A DNA stretch of 64,000 nucleotides from Coriaria nepalensis (GCA_027186245.1 CP114481.1:56242569-56306568); one strand, 5' to 3'. Positions 10,931 through 25,006 are shown, counted from the first letter of the stretch. Numbers and translations are program-made. The notes: generated by a model from the sequence alone, not told the origin.

Positions 10931-12217
10931 GATTGGACCAAATGCAATGCATGAAAGGCATAATTTATTCATATATTTCTAAATTCTATTTGGAATTTGA
11001 GAATTTAAATTGCCAAAAAAAAAAAAAAAAAACTCTTTCAAAGGTACATTGAATGTTAAAGATGATATATATAGACAATAAGTACTGGGTAGCACATCTG
11101 AACTAAGGCCAATAATTCAAAGTTCAAACAATGGAGAATCAAGGGAATTATTGTATGCGTTTTCATATACGCCAAAATACAATAGAATCTGAATCTCGAC
11201 CCCCAAAAAGTTAACTGACTTTTATGTAATCTGACAGACTGTTAGTGATCGACAACATCTTTCATGAATATTTTCAAGTGAAAGAAAGTTCTTCTCCCAC
11301 TCCCTCATAATCTATAATCACGACGAATATTATTGTTTTTTTGCGGGGGGGGGGTAAAATTATAGTTTCTGAATTCTTGTGTTGAAATTATTGAAATTGG
11401 TAATTTTTAAAGGTATAATATGTAATATCATAAACTACTCGTCATTGTCAAGGGGACCCAAATGACGCGTCGGATTGTGATATTTACGCGCCGGCATCAC
11501 TCATCAGTCTGCATCACGAAGTTCAGAACGAAGAAACGGCCGTCAGGTCAAACGACGTGCTAAATGTAAAATCTCTATACGCAAACGACAAGTATGTGAA
11601 TGACATGTCGTATGCACTAAACGGCTTGTCGATTCATCCATTACACATCGTCCCTGACCTTCCTTCCTCCCCTCCGCCCCCCCACCTTCGATCTGCAAAT
11701 TACAGCATTTGGTCCGCCATTTGAGGCAGAAGAACGACCTAGCTGCAGGTTGCAAGTAAATAGCCTTCTCTAATTTCTTCTTCTTCTTCTTCTTCTTTTC
11801 TCTTTGTTTGTTTTCGCCATAAATGGGAGCTTGAAGCTCAAGCGACTGTGAACACACCCCCATGGGCCCTAGAAAGTCACTACACTCTTTCAAAATAACT
11901 CACAGATATCTGATTAACTCACAGATATCTGATTCCTAGTACAGGTTTCTCGTAACCGCCTGTCTTCCGCCACGGACAGTCTCCGACTTCTGTAATTTTT
12001 CCCCAGTAGCTTGAAGCTAGGTTACTCCTCTTTCCCGTATGCTTCTTTGCGCTAAAAAAATTTCCTTTCTGCACATTTTCTACTCTTTAGCGTATGCTAC
12101 TCTTTCACGTATGCTTCTTGTCATTATATTACACTTAAATGCCCTATTTCCTTTTGCACATTTTTACATCAGGAAGTTTTCCAAGTACCTCTGGCATTAC
12201 AGGAGGGAAAATCAACC
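10931..12217. other. Intergenic: PP7-like promoter and leader
   Basis: No coding region is supported. It contains poly-A at 11015-11031, a G10 run at 11345-11354, a CG-richer stretch from 11460 with several ACGT cores, a CTT repeat at about 11776-11800, and a direct repeat of AACTCACAGATATCTGATT at 11897-11931. It probably carries the promoter and 5' leader of the phosphatase gene. Confidence 0.6.
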
Positions 12218-14155
12218 ATGGAAAATGAGGGTTAGTAGGCTAACAAAGTGCTTTATTTCATTGAACTAAAACACTAGCTATTTGTTCTGTCTACTATTTT
12301 TAGAGTCCTTAAACTTGCTTCATTGGTTGTAGATATGGCTGATAAGCTGGAATGCATACAACAGATATGCAATAATATTCTGGAGTGCACAAACCAGTAT
12401 TCGTTTGCAAAAATGGATGATCAACAGGTCTATTCTCTTATGAGGCTCAGGGAATTATCCCATCGTGCTGTTATTGGTCAAGACACAAGGGTAAGGAAGA
12501 GTTTCTTGTATAAGGGTTTGAAAAGCATTTCTTGTTCTGGGAAGCTGGATGACTTGAGTTGCATTTTTTCTTGCATAGGTGACAGAGAATGACCTGACTA
12601 GCACTCTTCGATTTTATATTAACAGGATGGTGAGTTTTCTTCATTTTGTTTGATTATCTTAAATCAGATTACATTGTGTGATTGAGCAGTGACATATACT
12701 TGTGTAGGGAAGCAGATGCAAGGCAATTCTTGACGTTGTAGTTATGATCTCGGATGATGGCTTAGATGAGAAGCAAATGCAGTTGCTTCAGAAATTGAAG
12801 GAACTCTTATGTGGGATTATAAAAGATGCAAAAATGGAACCTTCTATTCCTGATGAATATGTAAGGGAGAAATACTCATATCACATGTCTACCCTTCTTT
12901 CACGCAATAATTTTCTAACTATCTTTAGGATCTTAAACAAATACATAGGTCGATCCGTGGATTTTAGAGTTCCCAGAGGTTGAAGAAGAAGCAACATACA
13001 CCATGAGCGAGGATGTTCGGTTTCAGGTGGAACAGAGCATGCTGGACCTAATTGTTCAAGAAGAAGATTTAGAGGTTGGAGATATGTTAATAAGAAATAA
13101 CAACAATCAGATATCACATATTCTCAACTCAGTTACTTGGCCTGAAAATGGCTCCATAACCTTGGAGTGGGTTTTGGACTTGACGCACATCCTTGAGCAA
13201 TCTTCATGGAAAACCTCTCCCTCTGAGTTTCAACTTGTCATGCCCTTTTATGTGGTGAATAAACTACTCGACACAGTTGCAAGTGTTTTACACAAGGAAC
13301 CAAATTGTGTGGAAATTAATTGCCATGAAGATGGTTCAAAAGTTGTAGTAGTAGGTGACATTCATGGACAATATCATGACTTACTCCATCTCTTTGAACT
13401 TGCTAACTACCCATCCGAAAACCAGTTTTATGTTTTCAATGGAGATTATGTAGATAGAGGAGCTTGGGGATTAGAGGTTTTTCTGGTCTTGTCAGCCTGG
13501 AAGGTAAGATTAAAAAAAAAAAATCATAATACATACAAAGATGCATGAGTTCTTACAACTTTAGGGTGTATTATTATGTACAGGTGTTGAAACCTGATAG
13601 GGTATTTATACTACGTGGAAGTCATGAATCAGGACATTGTACATCAGCATATGGTTTTGAGAAAGAGGTAAGGGCCAAAGTTGGTGAGCAAGGCAAACAA
13701 GTGTATAACAAGTGCTTGGAAACCTTTAAAGAGCTTCCATTGGCCTCAATTGTAGCTGGGAAAGTATATATTACTCATGGAGGGCTCTTCCGAAAGAGGT
13801 CCTCTACCCCTTCGCAGATTCCCAAGAGAAAGAAGACACGGAATCTAGAAGTTGGTTCGTTGGATGATTTGTTTGAGATTGAGCGGTATCTTGTAGATGC
13901 TCCCACTTCAGATGATGATCCAAATATATTGTTGAGTGATGTATTATGGTCTGATCCATCGATTAAAGATGGTCTAAGGAGAAACAGAGATCAAGCAGTT
14001 GGGCTAAAATGGGGCCCTGATTGCACAGAGGCCTTTTTGAAACAATCTAAGTTGAAGGTAATGATTGGGAATATATTTCTTAATGCATCTTCTCTATAAG
14101 CTCGTTTTTTTCTTACATTATAGTTAAATGAGTTGTGATTTTTGAGGTAGATGTT

Positions 14156-14195
<40 letters not shown>

Positions 14196-15376
14196 ACTAT
14201 TATATTCTAGGTGATTATAAGATCACATGAAGGACCCGATGAAAGGGATGGCCAAGATATTCTTGGTGATATGTTAAGTGGGTATTGCACGGATCATGAT
14301 GGAGAATCTGGGAAGTTATTTACTCTGTTCAGTGCTCCCGATTACCCACAGGTTTGGTATCCCTTTCTCTCTTTCACCGGTATCAAGTTATGATTGGATT
14401 AACGCAAAAAAATGTTCCGAAGAAAATAGAAAAGAAGAATCCTGTCTAATGTATTATCGTATTGTGAAATATCAAGATTGTCTTCTATACCATTTAATCT
14501 AATCTGCATCATCACTTTTATCGTGATATGTTATTGGTATGTGTTGCCATAAATGCTAGTAAGTTTTTATTTCTTCTTATCAAAATTGGGTTGCTTGTGA
14601 TGCAGTTTAGTAAGAAGAGGTACAACAATGAAGGAGCTTATGCTGTATTGGAACCTCCAAATTTTGAAAATCCTTCTTTTTGCTCCTTTGAAGCTGTAGA
14701 TAGACCAAAGGTATCATTAAAATAATAAGATTGGTTTGAGCATTGGACTCGCAGGATATTTATAAGGATTTCGGACTTTAAAAAAAAAAATGTATATCTT
14801 AATTTATGAATGGAAATGATTAAATCGATGTAATTTTGTTAACAGATAGATGCATATTTTAGTGATGAAGATGATGAATCAACGTCTGGGGACCAAGACT
14901 TGCCATTGACAGTAAAATATCATTCCCCTTATGTTAAAATTGTTCCGAAGAATGTGAATTTGATCGTGCTTTCTTTTCTTTCATTACTAGGACGAACAAG
15001 CCCCTTCTTTTAGTAGATCTTCAACTGAAGAATCTAATCCACCTAGACTGAATCCCGAGGTAAACTTTGCGGCATTGGGTATTGAAAATCCACCTCCATG
15101 GAGTATTACATTAACAGACGATGAAGATGGGCCCCAGGTCATTAAAATTCCAAGGTCTTCCGAGGTAGAGGGATTGCCTTTGCCCCCCAACTTAGAGGTG
15201 ATATCGATTAAAATTTTAGTTGGTCTTTTCATTTCAAGTCAGTCCCTTTTTCCTGTTAATTTTGAGATCTAAACCTTGGTTTGTTGTGCTAATAGGAGCC
15301 TCACAAGGCTGCTTACGAGTACTTTTTGGAGCTCATTGCTGGACTAAAGCTTCTGCTGCAAAACAGGGTGAGCTAG
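12218..15376 (+). CDS. PP7L: PP7-like Ser/Thr protein phosphatase (PPP family), long form
   Basis: Eleven exons splice in frame to 667 residues: 12218-12230, 12333-12490, 12579-12629, 12708-12860, 12949-13503, 13584-14057, 14211-14351, 14606-14710, 14846-14911, 14991-15197 and 15296-15376. The start ATG has context accATGG and joins as MENEDMADKL. The N-terminal 200 residues are helical and unlike plain PP7, which points to the longer PP7-like type; Arabidopsis PP7L acts in the nucleus and affects chloroplast development. The phosphatase core follows: GDIHG (D262, H264), GDYVDRG (D291, D294), RGSHES (321-326), THGGLF (H375), RSHEGPD (472-478) and SAPDYP. A basic insert PKRKKTRN may be a nuclear signal, and an acidic tail YFSDEDDES follows. 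The metal-binding Asn of GNHE is Ser323 here. The last exon could be a read-through of a further donor (AGG|GTGAGC). Confidence 0.9.
14157..14191. repeat. C35 homopolymer in intron 6 of the PP7-like gene
   Basis: Thirty-five uninterrupted cytosines about 20 bp upstream of a splice acceptor. Such a run can form i-motif or G-quadruplex structures; it could also be an assembly artefact. Confidence 0.85.
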
Positions 15377-15870
15377 TTCTCTTGTTTTTAAGAAGTGTAT
15401 TCATTTAAGAAATCAACATAGTTTTCATGAGAAAGAGAAAAGAGCAAGGCGCACTTGTTCTCTGCCAAACCCAGAAATGTAATTAGATTGAGCCTGGGGA
15501 TCGTGGAGAGTGACAACAAAATATATGTTATAAGGCTTATTTGACACGGTAATTTTTGCTACCTGAGGCTGCAAAGCCTTATGCTATGGATCTCTGATTG
15601 ATCAAAATGGAAGGAGCTGTAAGCAGTAGGAGAAAGTGTAATCTAGAATGAAACATACAATGATATTGCATGACGAATGACTCTGATCTACTATTAACGT
15701 GTATATCTTAATCTTCTTCTCTCGCTGATTTTCAATATTTTGTCTTGTAGTATTCCGATTCTTGAGATAATGTTTAAGATAGTTGATGATCATTGATCAA
15801 AAGCCAATCCTCTAGACAATTTCTCTATATGAAAGGAGATTGAAAGATCCAAATTTATACAGCAGCACTC
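15377..15870. other. Intergenic between convergent genes
   Basis: Holds the 3' flanks of the PP7-like gene (plus) and the RING-H2 gene (minus). No gene or repeat of note seen. Confidence 0.7.
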
Positions 15871-16404
15871 TCATGCCCTTGTAGGCTGTAAAATGACAAC
15901 TTGCAACAATCCCGAGTTTCGACTAGTCTCGGACTCACTAGACCTAGACTCACCTGCATTCTGAAACATAGTATGCAAGTGGGCACGGCAAATGGGACAA
16001 CTGGAGTGGGAAAAGAGCCACATATCAATACACGGCGCATGAAAAGAGTGCAAACAATCAGGCAGAGTACGCAGATTCTCACCTTCCTCAAACTCACACA
16101 AGCAAACCGCACATGTTGTATCCTCTTCTTCTCCTCTTCCAACATCTCTTTGCTCGTACTTATGTGCTGGAATGAGGCGAGACACTAAGCTCTCCGAGCT
16201 ACCTGGTATTCCCATCATTTCAGACGCATCGGGTCGGAGATGTTGCTGCTGCTGTTGCTGTTGTTGGTCCGATTGACTTTGACTCATGCCATGGCCACTA
16301 CAGCAGCAGGCCATCATGCAGTGGTAGAGTATGGCTACAAAACCCAGAGAGCCCACGACTAGTAGGAGGACGTTGGCTGCATGGGTGTCTACAAAGGGAA
16401 CCAT
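15871..16404 (-). CDS. ATL-type RING-H2 E3 ubiquitin ligase
   Basis: Intronless 177-residue protein, as usual for the ATL family. A hydrophobic helix at about residues 11-28 anchors it in a membrane and is followed by a Cys cluster (CMMACCC). Next comes a polyglutamine run of eight residues, then IPAHKYE. The RING-H2 finger has all eight ligands: C98, C101, C117, H119, H122, C125, C136 and C139 ([21 protein letters not shown]). W129 and P137, typical of E2 contact, are present. The tail is Ser-rich. ATL proteins are membrane-bound ubiquitin ligases, often stress- or hormone-induced; the substrate cannot be inferred. The classic GLD motif is not clear, so it may belong to a related RING-H2 group. 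Confidence 0.92.
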   Translation of the reverse strand: MVPFVDTHAANVLLLVVGSLGFVAILYHCMMACCCSGHGMSQSQSDQQQQQQQQHLRPDASEMMGIPGSSESLVSRLIPAHKYEQRDVGRGEEEDTTCAVCLCEFEEGENLRTLPDCLHSFHAPCIDMWLFSHSSCPICRAHLHTMFQNAGESRSSESETSRNSGLLQVVILQPTRA

Positions 16405-16980
16405 TATGGTTAACGTAGAGAAGGCTCATGTTGGTCCATTTGGGATGTTTATAACTGTTGTAGCCATTACCGATAGAGAATAAAATTTGCCGAAGTGTGT
16501 AATAAATGACAAATTGCATAGAGATATTAAATAGCGGTGTTTGCTAAGAGAAATACTTGTCCTATGCCCCGCCATTTCTAGGGTTTGTGAAGATTACGAT
16601 AACATCATCTCACCTAGACTGAGGTTGAAGCTTTCATATCAAGGTAGTTGCCGGGTTTCTATAATATAAAAGCCCAATTCGACACCCCACCATTTTACGG
16701 TCACCTTCAATGCTTACATATGCGAGGGAAATAGGTATAAGATTGAGCAACTTTTCCTCGACGGTATCTCATAATACCCCAAGGATCGATCCAATCACAA
16801 ACTCTGATCGATACAAGGACGAGTCGGAATTGAGTAAAAAAATATGGTAAGACAAAAAAAAAAAAACAAAAGGTAAGACAAAGGCTTACCGCCAAAACAG
16901 AATCATCCAAAATTTCGTATCCACCACTAAAAGAACTTCAAACCTAACATATCGATACTGCATGTATAAAAGAAACCGAC
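16405..16980. other. Intergenic
   Basis: 5' flank of the RING-H2 gene on the minus strand and 3' flank of the HSP70 relic. A poly-A stretch lies near 16855-16870. No gene seen. Confidence 0.65.
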
Positions 16981-19221
16981 CTAATCAACTTCTTCAATCT
17001 TGGAACCGGCACCACCAGCACTTGAAGGAGGAGCATCATAGTCCATACCAGTACCACCCATGTCTGGAACAGCACCTGGGCCAGCGCCCTGGTACATCTT
17101 AGCAATGATCGGATTGCAAATACCCTCGAGCTCCTTCATCTTGTCTTCAAGCTCATCCACCTCTGCAAGCTGGTTGCTCTCCAACCATTGAACAGTCTCC
17201 TCAACAGCATCCTCTATCATCTTCTTATCAACTGGGTCTAGCTTAGAACTGATCTTGTCATCCTTGATAGTGTTCCTCATGTTGGAAGCATAATTCTCCT
17301 ACGAGTTCTTAGCATCAACCTTCTTCTTCAGCTCTTCATCTTCAGCCCAACAAGTTGTTGTCCCTTGTTCGGGCTCTTTCACCTTCAAATACTTGAATCA
17401 AAGACACCAGGCTGGTTGTCTGAGTAGGTGGAGAAGACTTCCTCCTTTTTGGTCGGAATGGTGGTGTTTCTCGGAATCAACACAGTCATTACACCTCCAG
17501 CAGTTTCCAATCCAAGAGATAGAGGAGTGACATCCAAGAGGAGGAGGTCTTGAACTTTCTCTTTACCTTCACCACTCAAGATGGCAACCTGAACAGTAGC
17601 ACCATAAGCTACTGCCTCATCTGGATTGATATTCTTACAGAGTTCTTTGCCATTGAAAAAATCTTGCAATAGTCGTTGTACTTTGGGAATTCTTGTGGAC
17701 CCACCAACAAGAACAACATCATCAACACTGCTTTTGTCCATCGTACCATCCCGCGGGCACTTTCTCCACAGGTTCCATACACTTCCTAAAGAGACCCATA
17801 TTAAGCTCCTCGAATCTTGCACGGGTGATGGTTGAATAGAAGTCAATTCCCTCAAATAAAGATTCAATCTCAATGGTAGTCTGAGCGGTAGATGAAAGAG
17901 TCCGCTTTGCCCTTTCACAAGCAGTTCTCAACCTTCTATGAGCTCTGGGATTTCCAGAAATATCCTTCTTGTTTTTCCTCTTAAACTCCTGAACAGAGTG
18001 ATTGACCATTCTGTTGTCAAAGTCCTCTCCTCCAAGGTGAATGTCACCTGCTGTGGCCTTCACCTCAAGGATACCCTCCTCAATAGTGAGCAATGACACA
18101 TCAAAAGTACCACCACCAAGGTCAAAGATCAACACATTCTTCTCTCCCGTGCTAGAGGACTTCTTGGCAAGACCATAAGCAATGGCTGCAGCAGTGGGTT
18201 CATTGATGATACGCATGACATTGAGGCCAGCAATGACTCCGGCATCCTTGGTAGCCTGTCACCGAGAATCGTTGAAGTATGCAGGGACAGTGACAACAGC
18301 ATTCTTCACAATTGAGACGAGAAAAGCCTCAGCAATCTCCTTCATTTTATTTAGAACCATAGAAGAGATTTCCTCAGCAGAAAACTCTGCTTCTCCTCAC
18401 CCTTGTAGTTGACAATAATCATCGGCTTGTCAGCAGGCCCATGAATCACCTTGAATGACCAGTGCTTGATATCACTCTGGACTGATGCATCACTAAATCT
18501 CCTACCAATCAACCGCTTTGCATCTGCAAAATATTCATAAAAGAAATGAAGAAAAATACCACGAAAAGATAAACAAGTATTAAAAAGCATAAATCGGAAT
18601 GTATGCAAGGCATTCAAAGTTGATAATATTTCTAAGTCGGCAGAAAGAGGTGAGTGGCATCACTTAACAGATCCACAAACACAATATATCACCTCGACAG
18701 CCATAGGAAATTAGGATAAATGCCTAACAAAGTAAGTCATAAGAATACTAGCATGACGAGTCCACTAAAGAAAATCCTATGGCAAAGAACATGCTTTAAG
18801 GCAAATTAGTGCAGCATTCCACTTTCATCCATAGAGAATCCCAATCTACAATCGTGTGGTAATCAAAGCCAATCCAATGTTGAAAATGGAAAACAAATCC
18901 TCACAACAAGTTCCGATTTCCACTCTATAATACCTTCTACTCCTAATATCGCGACACTAATATTTTGTTATCGAAGAGAAAGCTCAAATACATCATTTTA
19001 ATATCAACATTGAGCTAATAGAATCAAAATTAAGATATGACCCATCTCATCCTATGAAATGATATCAAATCTAACGCCTGATTAACCAGAATGGGAAAAA
19101 AAGGCCTGGTTTGATAGAAATTACCGAAAACAGTGTTGATAGGGTTCATGGCGACCTGGTTCTTGGCTGCATCACCGATCAAACGCTCAGTGTCAGTGAA
19201 TTTCATCTTTTGATCGTCCAT
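16981..19221 (-). pseudogene. Cytosolic HSP70 pseudogene
   Basis: The sequence matches plant cytosolic HSC70 chaperones through most of its length: [56 protein letters not shown], the ATPase loop [26 protein letters not shown] and the cytosolic tail SKIEEVD. The family's conserved intron is kept (19124-18524, phase 1, joining F|DAKRL), so this is not a retrocopy. Lesions: the first 35 or so residues, including the first phosphate loop, are replaced by an unrelated MDDQKMK start; a frameshift near 18390; an in-frame TGA at 18261-18259; a frameshift near 17750; a frameshift plus loss of roughly 70 codons of the substrate-binding domain near 17370; and a TAG at 17301-17299. No functional chaperone can result. 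Confidence 0.92.
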
Positions 19222-21091
<1,870 letters not shown>

Positions 21092-22086
21092 ATGCGATCC
21101 CCTCAGCCACAGCACAACAACAGGACGGCGTCGCCGCATCCTCTGATTCCGACAACGCAACAGCGATATCACTCGACCGTGTCCGTTCAGAAGCAGAGAC
21201 GCTTCAATTCTCTGATCCTCGTTTTCCGTCTTGCCTCCTTTTGCTTTTCCCTCGCTTCTTCTGTTTTCATGCTCACCAACTCTCGTAGCTCTGATTCTCC
21301 TCGTTGGTATGAGTTCGACGCCTTCAGGTACCTAGTTTTTCAAATTCTAAATTGCCTGTCTCTTCCCCCCACCCTCCATTTTTAGGTTGCTGAGAAAATT
21401 TAGGCAGTATTTGATACAAAGTTAACCGCTTTCTCCGTTCCTCTCTTAACGAAATTCGGAATTTTAAAAAAACGTAAAAAAATCAATTTTGTGCTTCTCC
21501 AGGAATGCCAATCTTCTATATTATCTTTCATTTTCTCAGCAACCAAACGGAAATCTAGCAGTTTTTTTGTTGTGCCATTGAAATTTTCATCGTATCAAGT
21601 GATTTAAATTTAAAACTCCCCGCTGCAGATTCGTTTTCGCTGCAAATGCAATAGGCGCCATGTATTCCCTCTTCGAGATGGTAGCATCCGTTTGGGAAAT
21701 TTCAAGAGGCGCTACTCTTTTTCCCGAACTCCTTCAGGTCTGGTTCGATTTCGGGCACGATCAGGTCCAGGATAAACCCTAAACCCCCAAATTTCTCATC
21801 TTAATTACTTAAAAGACATTTTTTTTACTCCTTAATCTTCAATCGGAGAGCTCTCATCGTGTAGGTTTTCGCGTACCTGCTTCTATCTGCGACCTCAGCA
21901 GGGACGGCGCTGGCACGGACATTAAGCGGGAATGACACGTGTACGGCAAGTAGCGCGTTTTGCGTCCAATCGGACATCGCAATCGGTCTGGGTTTTGGCG
22001 GGTTCCTGTTCCTAGGGTTCTCGTCCCTGCTCTCGGGCTTCCGAGTCGTCTGTTACATAATCAACGGCTCTCGTTTTCACATTTAG
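21092..22086 (+). CDS. CASP-like membrane protein (group 4 type)
   Basis: Three exons (21092-21327, 21629-21764, 21865-22086) splice in frame to 197 residues. The N-terminus is cytosolic, rich in Gln, Arg and His ([11 protein letters not shown] ends it). Four membrane helices follow: [76 protein letters not shown]. The Arg in helix 1 and the small-residue helix 3 fit the MARVEL/CASP fold. Arabidopsis CASPs scaffold the Casparian strip; CASP-like members occur in many tissues and their roles are mostly unknown. A TAA in frame 12 bp upstream fixes the start. Confidence 0.85.
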
Positions 22087-22509
22087 AAAAAGAAAGATTA
22101 ATTACTTAATTAATTAAATTTAGAGGGAATATTCGGTCGAGCTCATTGCTTTTAAATGTGATAATCTTGCACCGTACGATTCTGTACGTTATTGTGATTT
22201 GATTTGTCTGTGCCGAGTGTTTGTGCACTCTGTTCCGAATCAGTATCAATATTCAATATCATCATCTTATAAGACATAGAAACATACAGTTTGAAACTTC
22301 GATCGGCTTATCTTTTCTTGCAGCATATTTTATCTTGATCTTCCGAGAATATTACATGTGTCGTGCTACAACGCGTGCTAAATATGAATGAGCAAAAAAT
22401 GAACGAGAGAGGTGAAGAAGGAAGCTGATACATAAAAATGTACAGAAACTCGTCGATGAAAAAGAACAAAAACTGATTTAGGAAAAGAAGAAGAGCGGGT
22501 AGAAGGAAG
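22087..22509. other. Intergenic
   Basis: 3' flank of the CASP-like gene and 3' flank of the minus-strand tRNA-Arg gene. Nothing else seen. Confidence 0.7.
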
Positions 22510-22582
22510 CGATCGCAGTGGGATTCGAACCCACGACCTTTAGATCCGGAGTCTAACGCGATATCCACTCCGCTATGCGATC
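22510..22582 (-). tRNA. tRNA-Arg (CCG anticodon)
   Basis: A 73-nt cloverleaf reads on the minus strand. The 7-bp acceptor stem is GATCGCA/TGCGATC with discriminator G. The anticodon stem TTAGA/TCTAA encloses loop CTCCGGA (anticodon CCG, codon CGG). The T-arm contains GGTTCGAATCC, a perfect B box, and the D-arm TAGCGGAGTGG matches an A box. No intron. T residues follow at 3' as a Pol III stop. Confidence 0.95.
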
Positions 22583-23510
22583 GTTTTACTTTGCCTTCCC
22601 CTGATCCTTCTACAAAAGTCCGGAGCTCAAAGAATTGGCCGGAAGCAGAAGACAAACCTGCTAGGTTTCAAGCCGAAAGCCAGCAAAGATCCAAAACGGA
22701 GTCGGGAACTCATCCTAAAGACCGAGTAAAAACGATTGGAACAGAAAAGCAAATCAGGAACTTGTGATCTACTTTATGATGAAAGAGAAAGGGAAGAAAG
22801 AGAGACAGGAAGAAAGAGTGCTTACGTTGATTGTTGGTACCTTGTGATTAGATACCAAGACAAAACGCCAAGGTTGCGATCAGATCTAACCAAACTAACA
22901 AATAACAATCACAAGCTGCGGCCCCTCTCGCCTTCTTCACTGCAAACAAACAATTGGGAAAACTTGATCGCGTTGGAACCGGTTTTTAACATAGGTTGGA
23001 CATTGGCCCATGGGCCTGGCCTACCAACCATAACTTATAGCCAGCTCGTTATTTTCTTATCAACAGTTAGCCCTTCTTCTTGTTCCTCAACAACGCACTT
23101 CTTCACAACAACTCTAGAGCAGTTATTTCATTATTTCCTCAAAATGTGGAAATCAACAACCGTGACTATATATATATTCTCGTCTGAAAATTTTATTGTA
23201 TTTTACGTTTTTCAGGCCAAGATTTGGCAGCTGTCCACTGCATAATGGACAATGCAATTAGCAGCAAAACATCACAAGCTTGAAATTTGGAATTGCCAAC
23301 TCGAAGTGGCTAAGGTAGCATATAAGGAATTATTCAGATCACTAAGATGTATTGCAGCAAATAACGATGGCATGCACGATAATGTATACGATATAGTTCA
23401 CATTAACTCGTTTTTTTTTTTTCAAGAACTAAAGTTAATGTTTCAGCATTTCCATGCCAACGAAAGTGGCATGATTACCATGTCAATCTCAATATTAGAT
23501 ACAGAGCGTT
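22583..23510. other. Intergenic between tRNA-Arg and OST4
   Basis: No supported gene. TGGGCC-type motifs near 23006-23018 (GGCCCATGGGCC) look promoter-like, and a T-rich run lies at 23410-23421. A frame of 169 codons on the plus strand has no recognisable domain and plain intergenic composition. Confidence 0.6.
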
Positions 23511-23624
23511 TCAGTTGCCTTCATATTTGGGATCAGCCATAACATAGTGGTAAGCAATCACTAGAACAAATATGAAGACGCCAAGTAAATTGGCGAAGAA
23601 ACCCAAGTCTTGATCATCAAACAT
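23511..23624 (-). CDS. OST4: Oligosaccharyltransferase subunit OST4, 37 residues
   Basis: Tiny complete frame on the minus strand: 37 codons plus TGA. It begins [15 protein letters not shown], runs through one membrane helix ([14 protein letters not shown]) and ends ADPKYEGN. This matches the plant OST4 mini-protein nearly residue for residue as I recall it. OST4 is a one-helix ER membrane subunit that stabilises the STT3-containing oligosaccharyltransferase, which transfers the N-glycan to Asn residues. The start is preceded directly by a splice acceptor (CCCTTGTAG|AGATG), implying an intron in the 5' leader whose first exon lies somewhere in 23.7-24.8 kb. The gene is easily missed because of its length. 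Confidence 0.93.
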   Translation of the reverse strand: MFDDQDLGFFANLLGVFIFVLVIAYHYVMADPKYEGN

Positions 23625-25006
23625 CTCTACAAGGGCAAACAGAAGAACAAAGGTGTCAAGGTATGGGCAACAAAATCACATTGATTAAGTTTACGAGCCA
23701 TAAAGTGAAGAAAGAGAAAATAATTTCTAAACTAGACCACAGAAACTTATTTCGATTTCTTCTGCATACAAGTATCAGTAGTCAGTAGTAACAAGGTCTT
23801 TTGTATCTTTGACACAATATTGTTTAACAATGTTTCTATATTAAAACCTATTTGGAAGACTAAAACCACTAATTGAAAAAATCATTGCTTTTAGGACACA
23901 GATAAAAAAAAATTGCATTGTATCAAGGTATTCACTCAACAAGACATGTTAATGCAATGGCAATCACATTGTGTGTCGGGCAAAATGAGAAACTCAATAT
24001 ACAAGATGGTGTTTTAACAGAGAGAAATATGAAAGAAATGCCCAAAGCAATGTCACCACAATGATTAGCCAGAGATTTTAACTGGAAAAAAAAAAAAAAT
24101 GAACAAGCTTTTCACAAAGTCATGAGAACAGAGAACAGTTTAGATGATAAACTTCAATAGAAAATGCTACCACAAGGTCGGAAAATCACGAGCATTCAGA
24201 TTTCTTTTCGTGCTAGTTCAATTAAAAGACCTAATTTAATTTCAAACTCAATTAAAAGTTGATTTTAATAAAATAAACCCCACAAAAAAAACAAAAAAAA
24301 CAAAAAAAACAAAAGTTTTCAGGGGAAATCACCATGTTAAGAGAGGGCAATGTAATCTGAATATATCTATAAGTCTATGTCGCTAATTCAAGAGCAAAAT
24401 GCGAGCTAAATAGAAATTCCCCTCATTCATCTCAAAATTCAAAATTTCTTGGAAGAATAAATTTAGACTAATCTTGATACGTGATCTGCAATTCTGATTA
24501 CTGAAGAAACAATTTCTGAAAAACTCCAAGAATGCAAAAAAAAAATTCAATGACGACGAAATGGAAAATCAGATAGGGTTTCAGATGAAAATCACCAAGA
24601 TAAGAATTACAATTAGGATTAAGTCGCGAGCTCAAACAGTCAGAATTACGAATTGCAGAAACGTATGATCTAATATGCTTGAGCGAGATGGAGACGATGA
24701 ATATACTTTTATGATCGGTAACGCGCGAAAACACGATGCTATGCACTGACCAACTCCCACGCTGCTGCTATCAGAAGTCGGAAGAACTACCGAGTTCTCT
24801 CTTTCAACAAACAGGAAAGCTGCTTTTTACTCCCACAAACAGTAAAAGGGATAAGCCATGGCCTTTTTTCCTTCTCTATGGGCTCATATTTACAAAGCCG
24901 TGGGCCCTATTTGAAGACCGTTGCTTGTTTGGGCCCAACGCACAGAAAAATGTGAATGGCGGGAGGGAAAAAAGGAAAAAAGGAAAAAAGAAAAAGGAAA
25001 AGTTAA
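23625..25006. other. OST4 upstream region and probable leader intron
   Basis: Probably the 5' leader intron, first exon and promoter of OST4 on the minus strand. AAAAAAAC repeats lie at 24280-24315. TGGGCY-type motifs cluster at 24879-24940 (ATGGGCTC, GTGGGCCC, TTGGGCCC), close to where the minus-strand promoter is expected. No other gene seen. Confidence 0.55.

Noticed and set aside
11543..11893. 116-codon minus-strand frame upstream of the PP7-like gene
   Set aside because: Low-complexity Lys run from a CTT repeat, no domain, no splice context; it lies in the probable promoter.
22736..23245. 169-codon plus-strand frame between tRNA-Arg and OST4
   Set aside because: No recognisable domain, composition like the surrounding intergenic DNA, and it overlaps promoter-like TGGGCC motifs.
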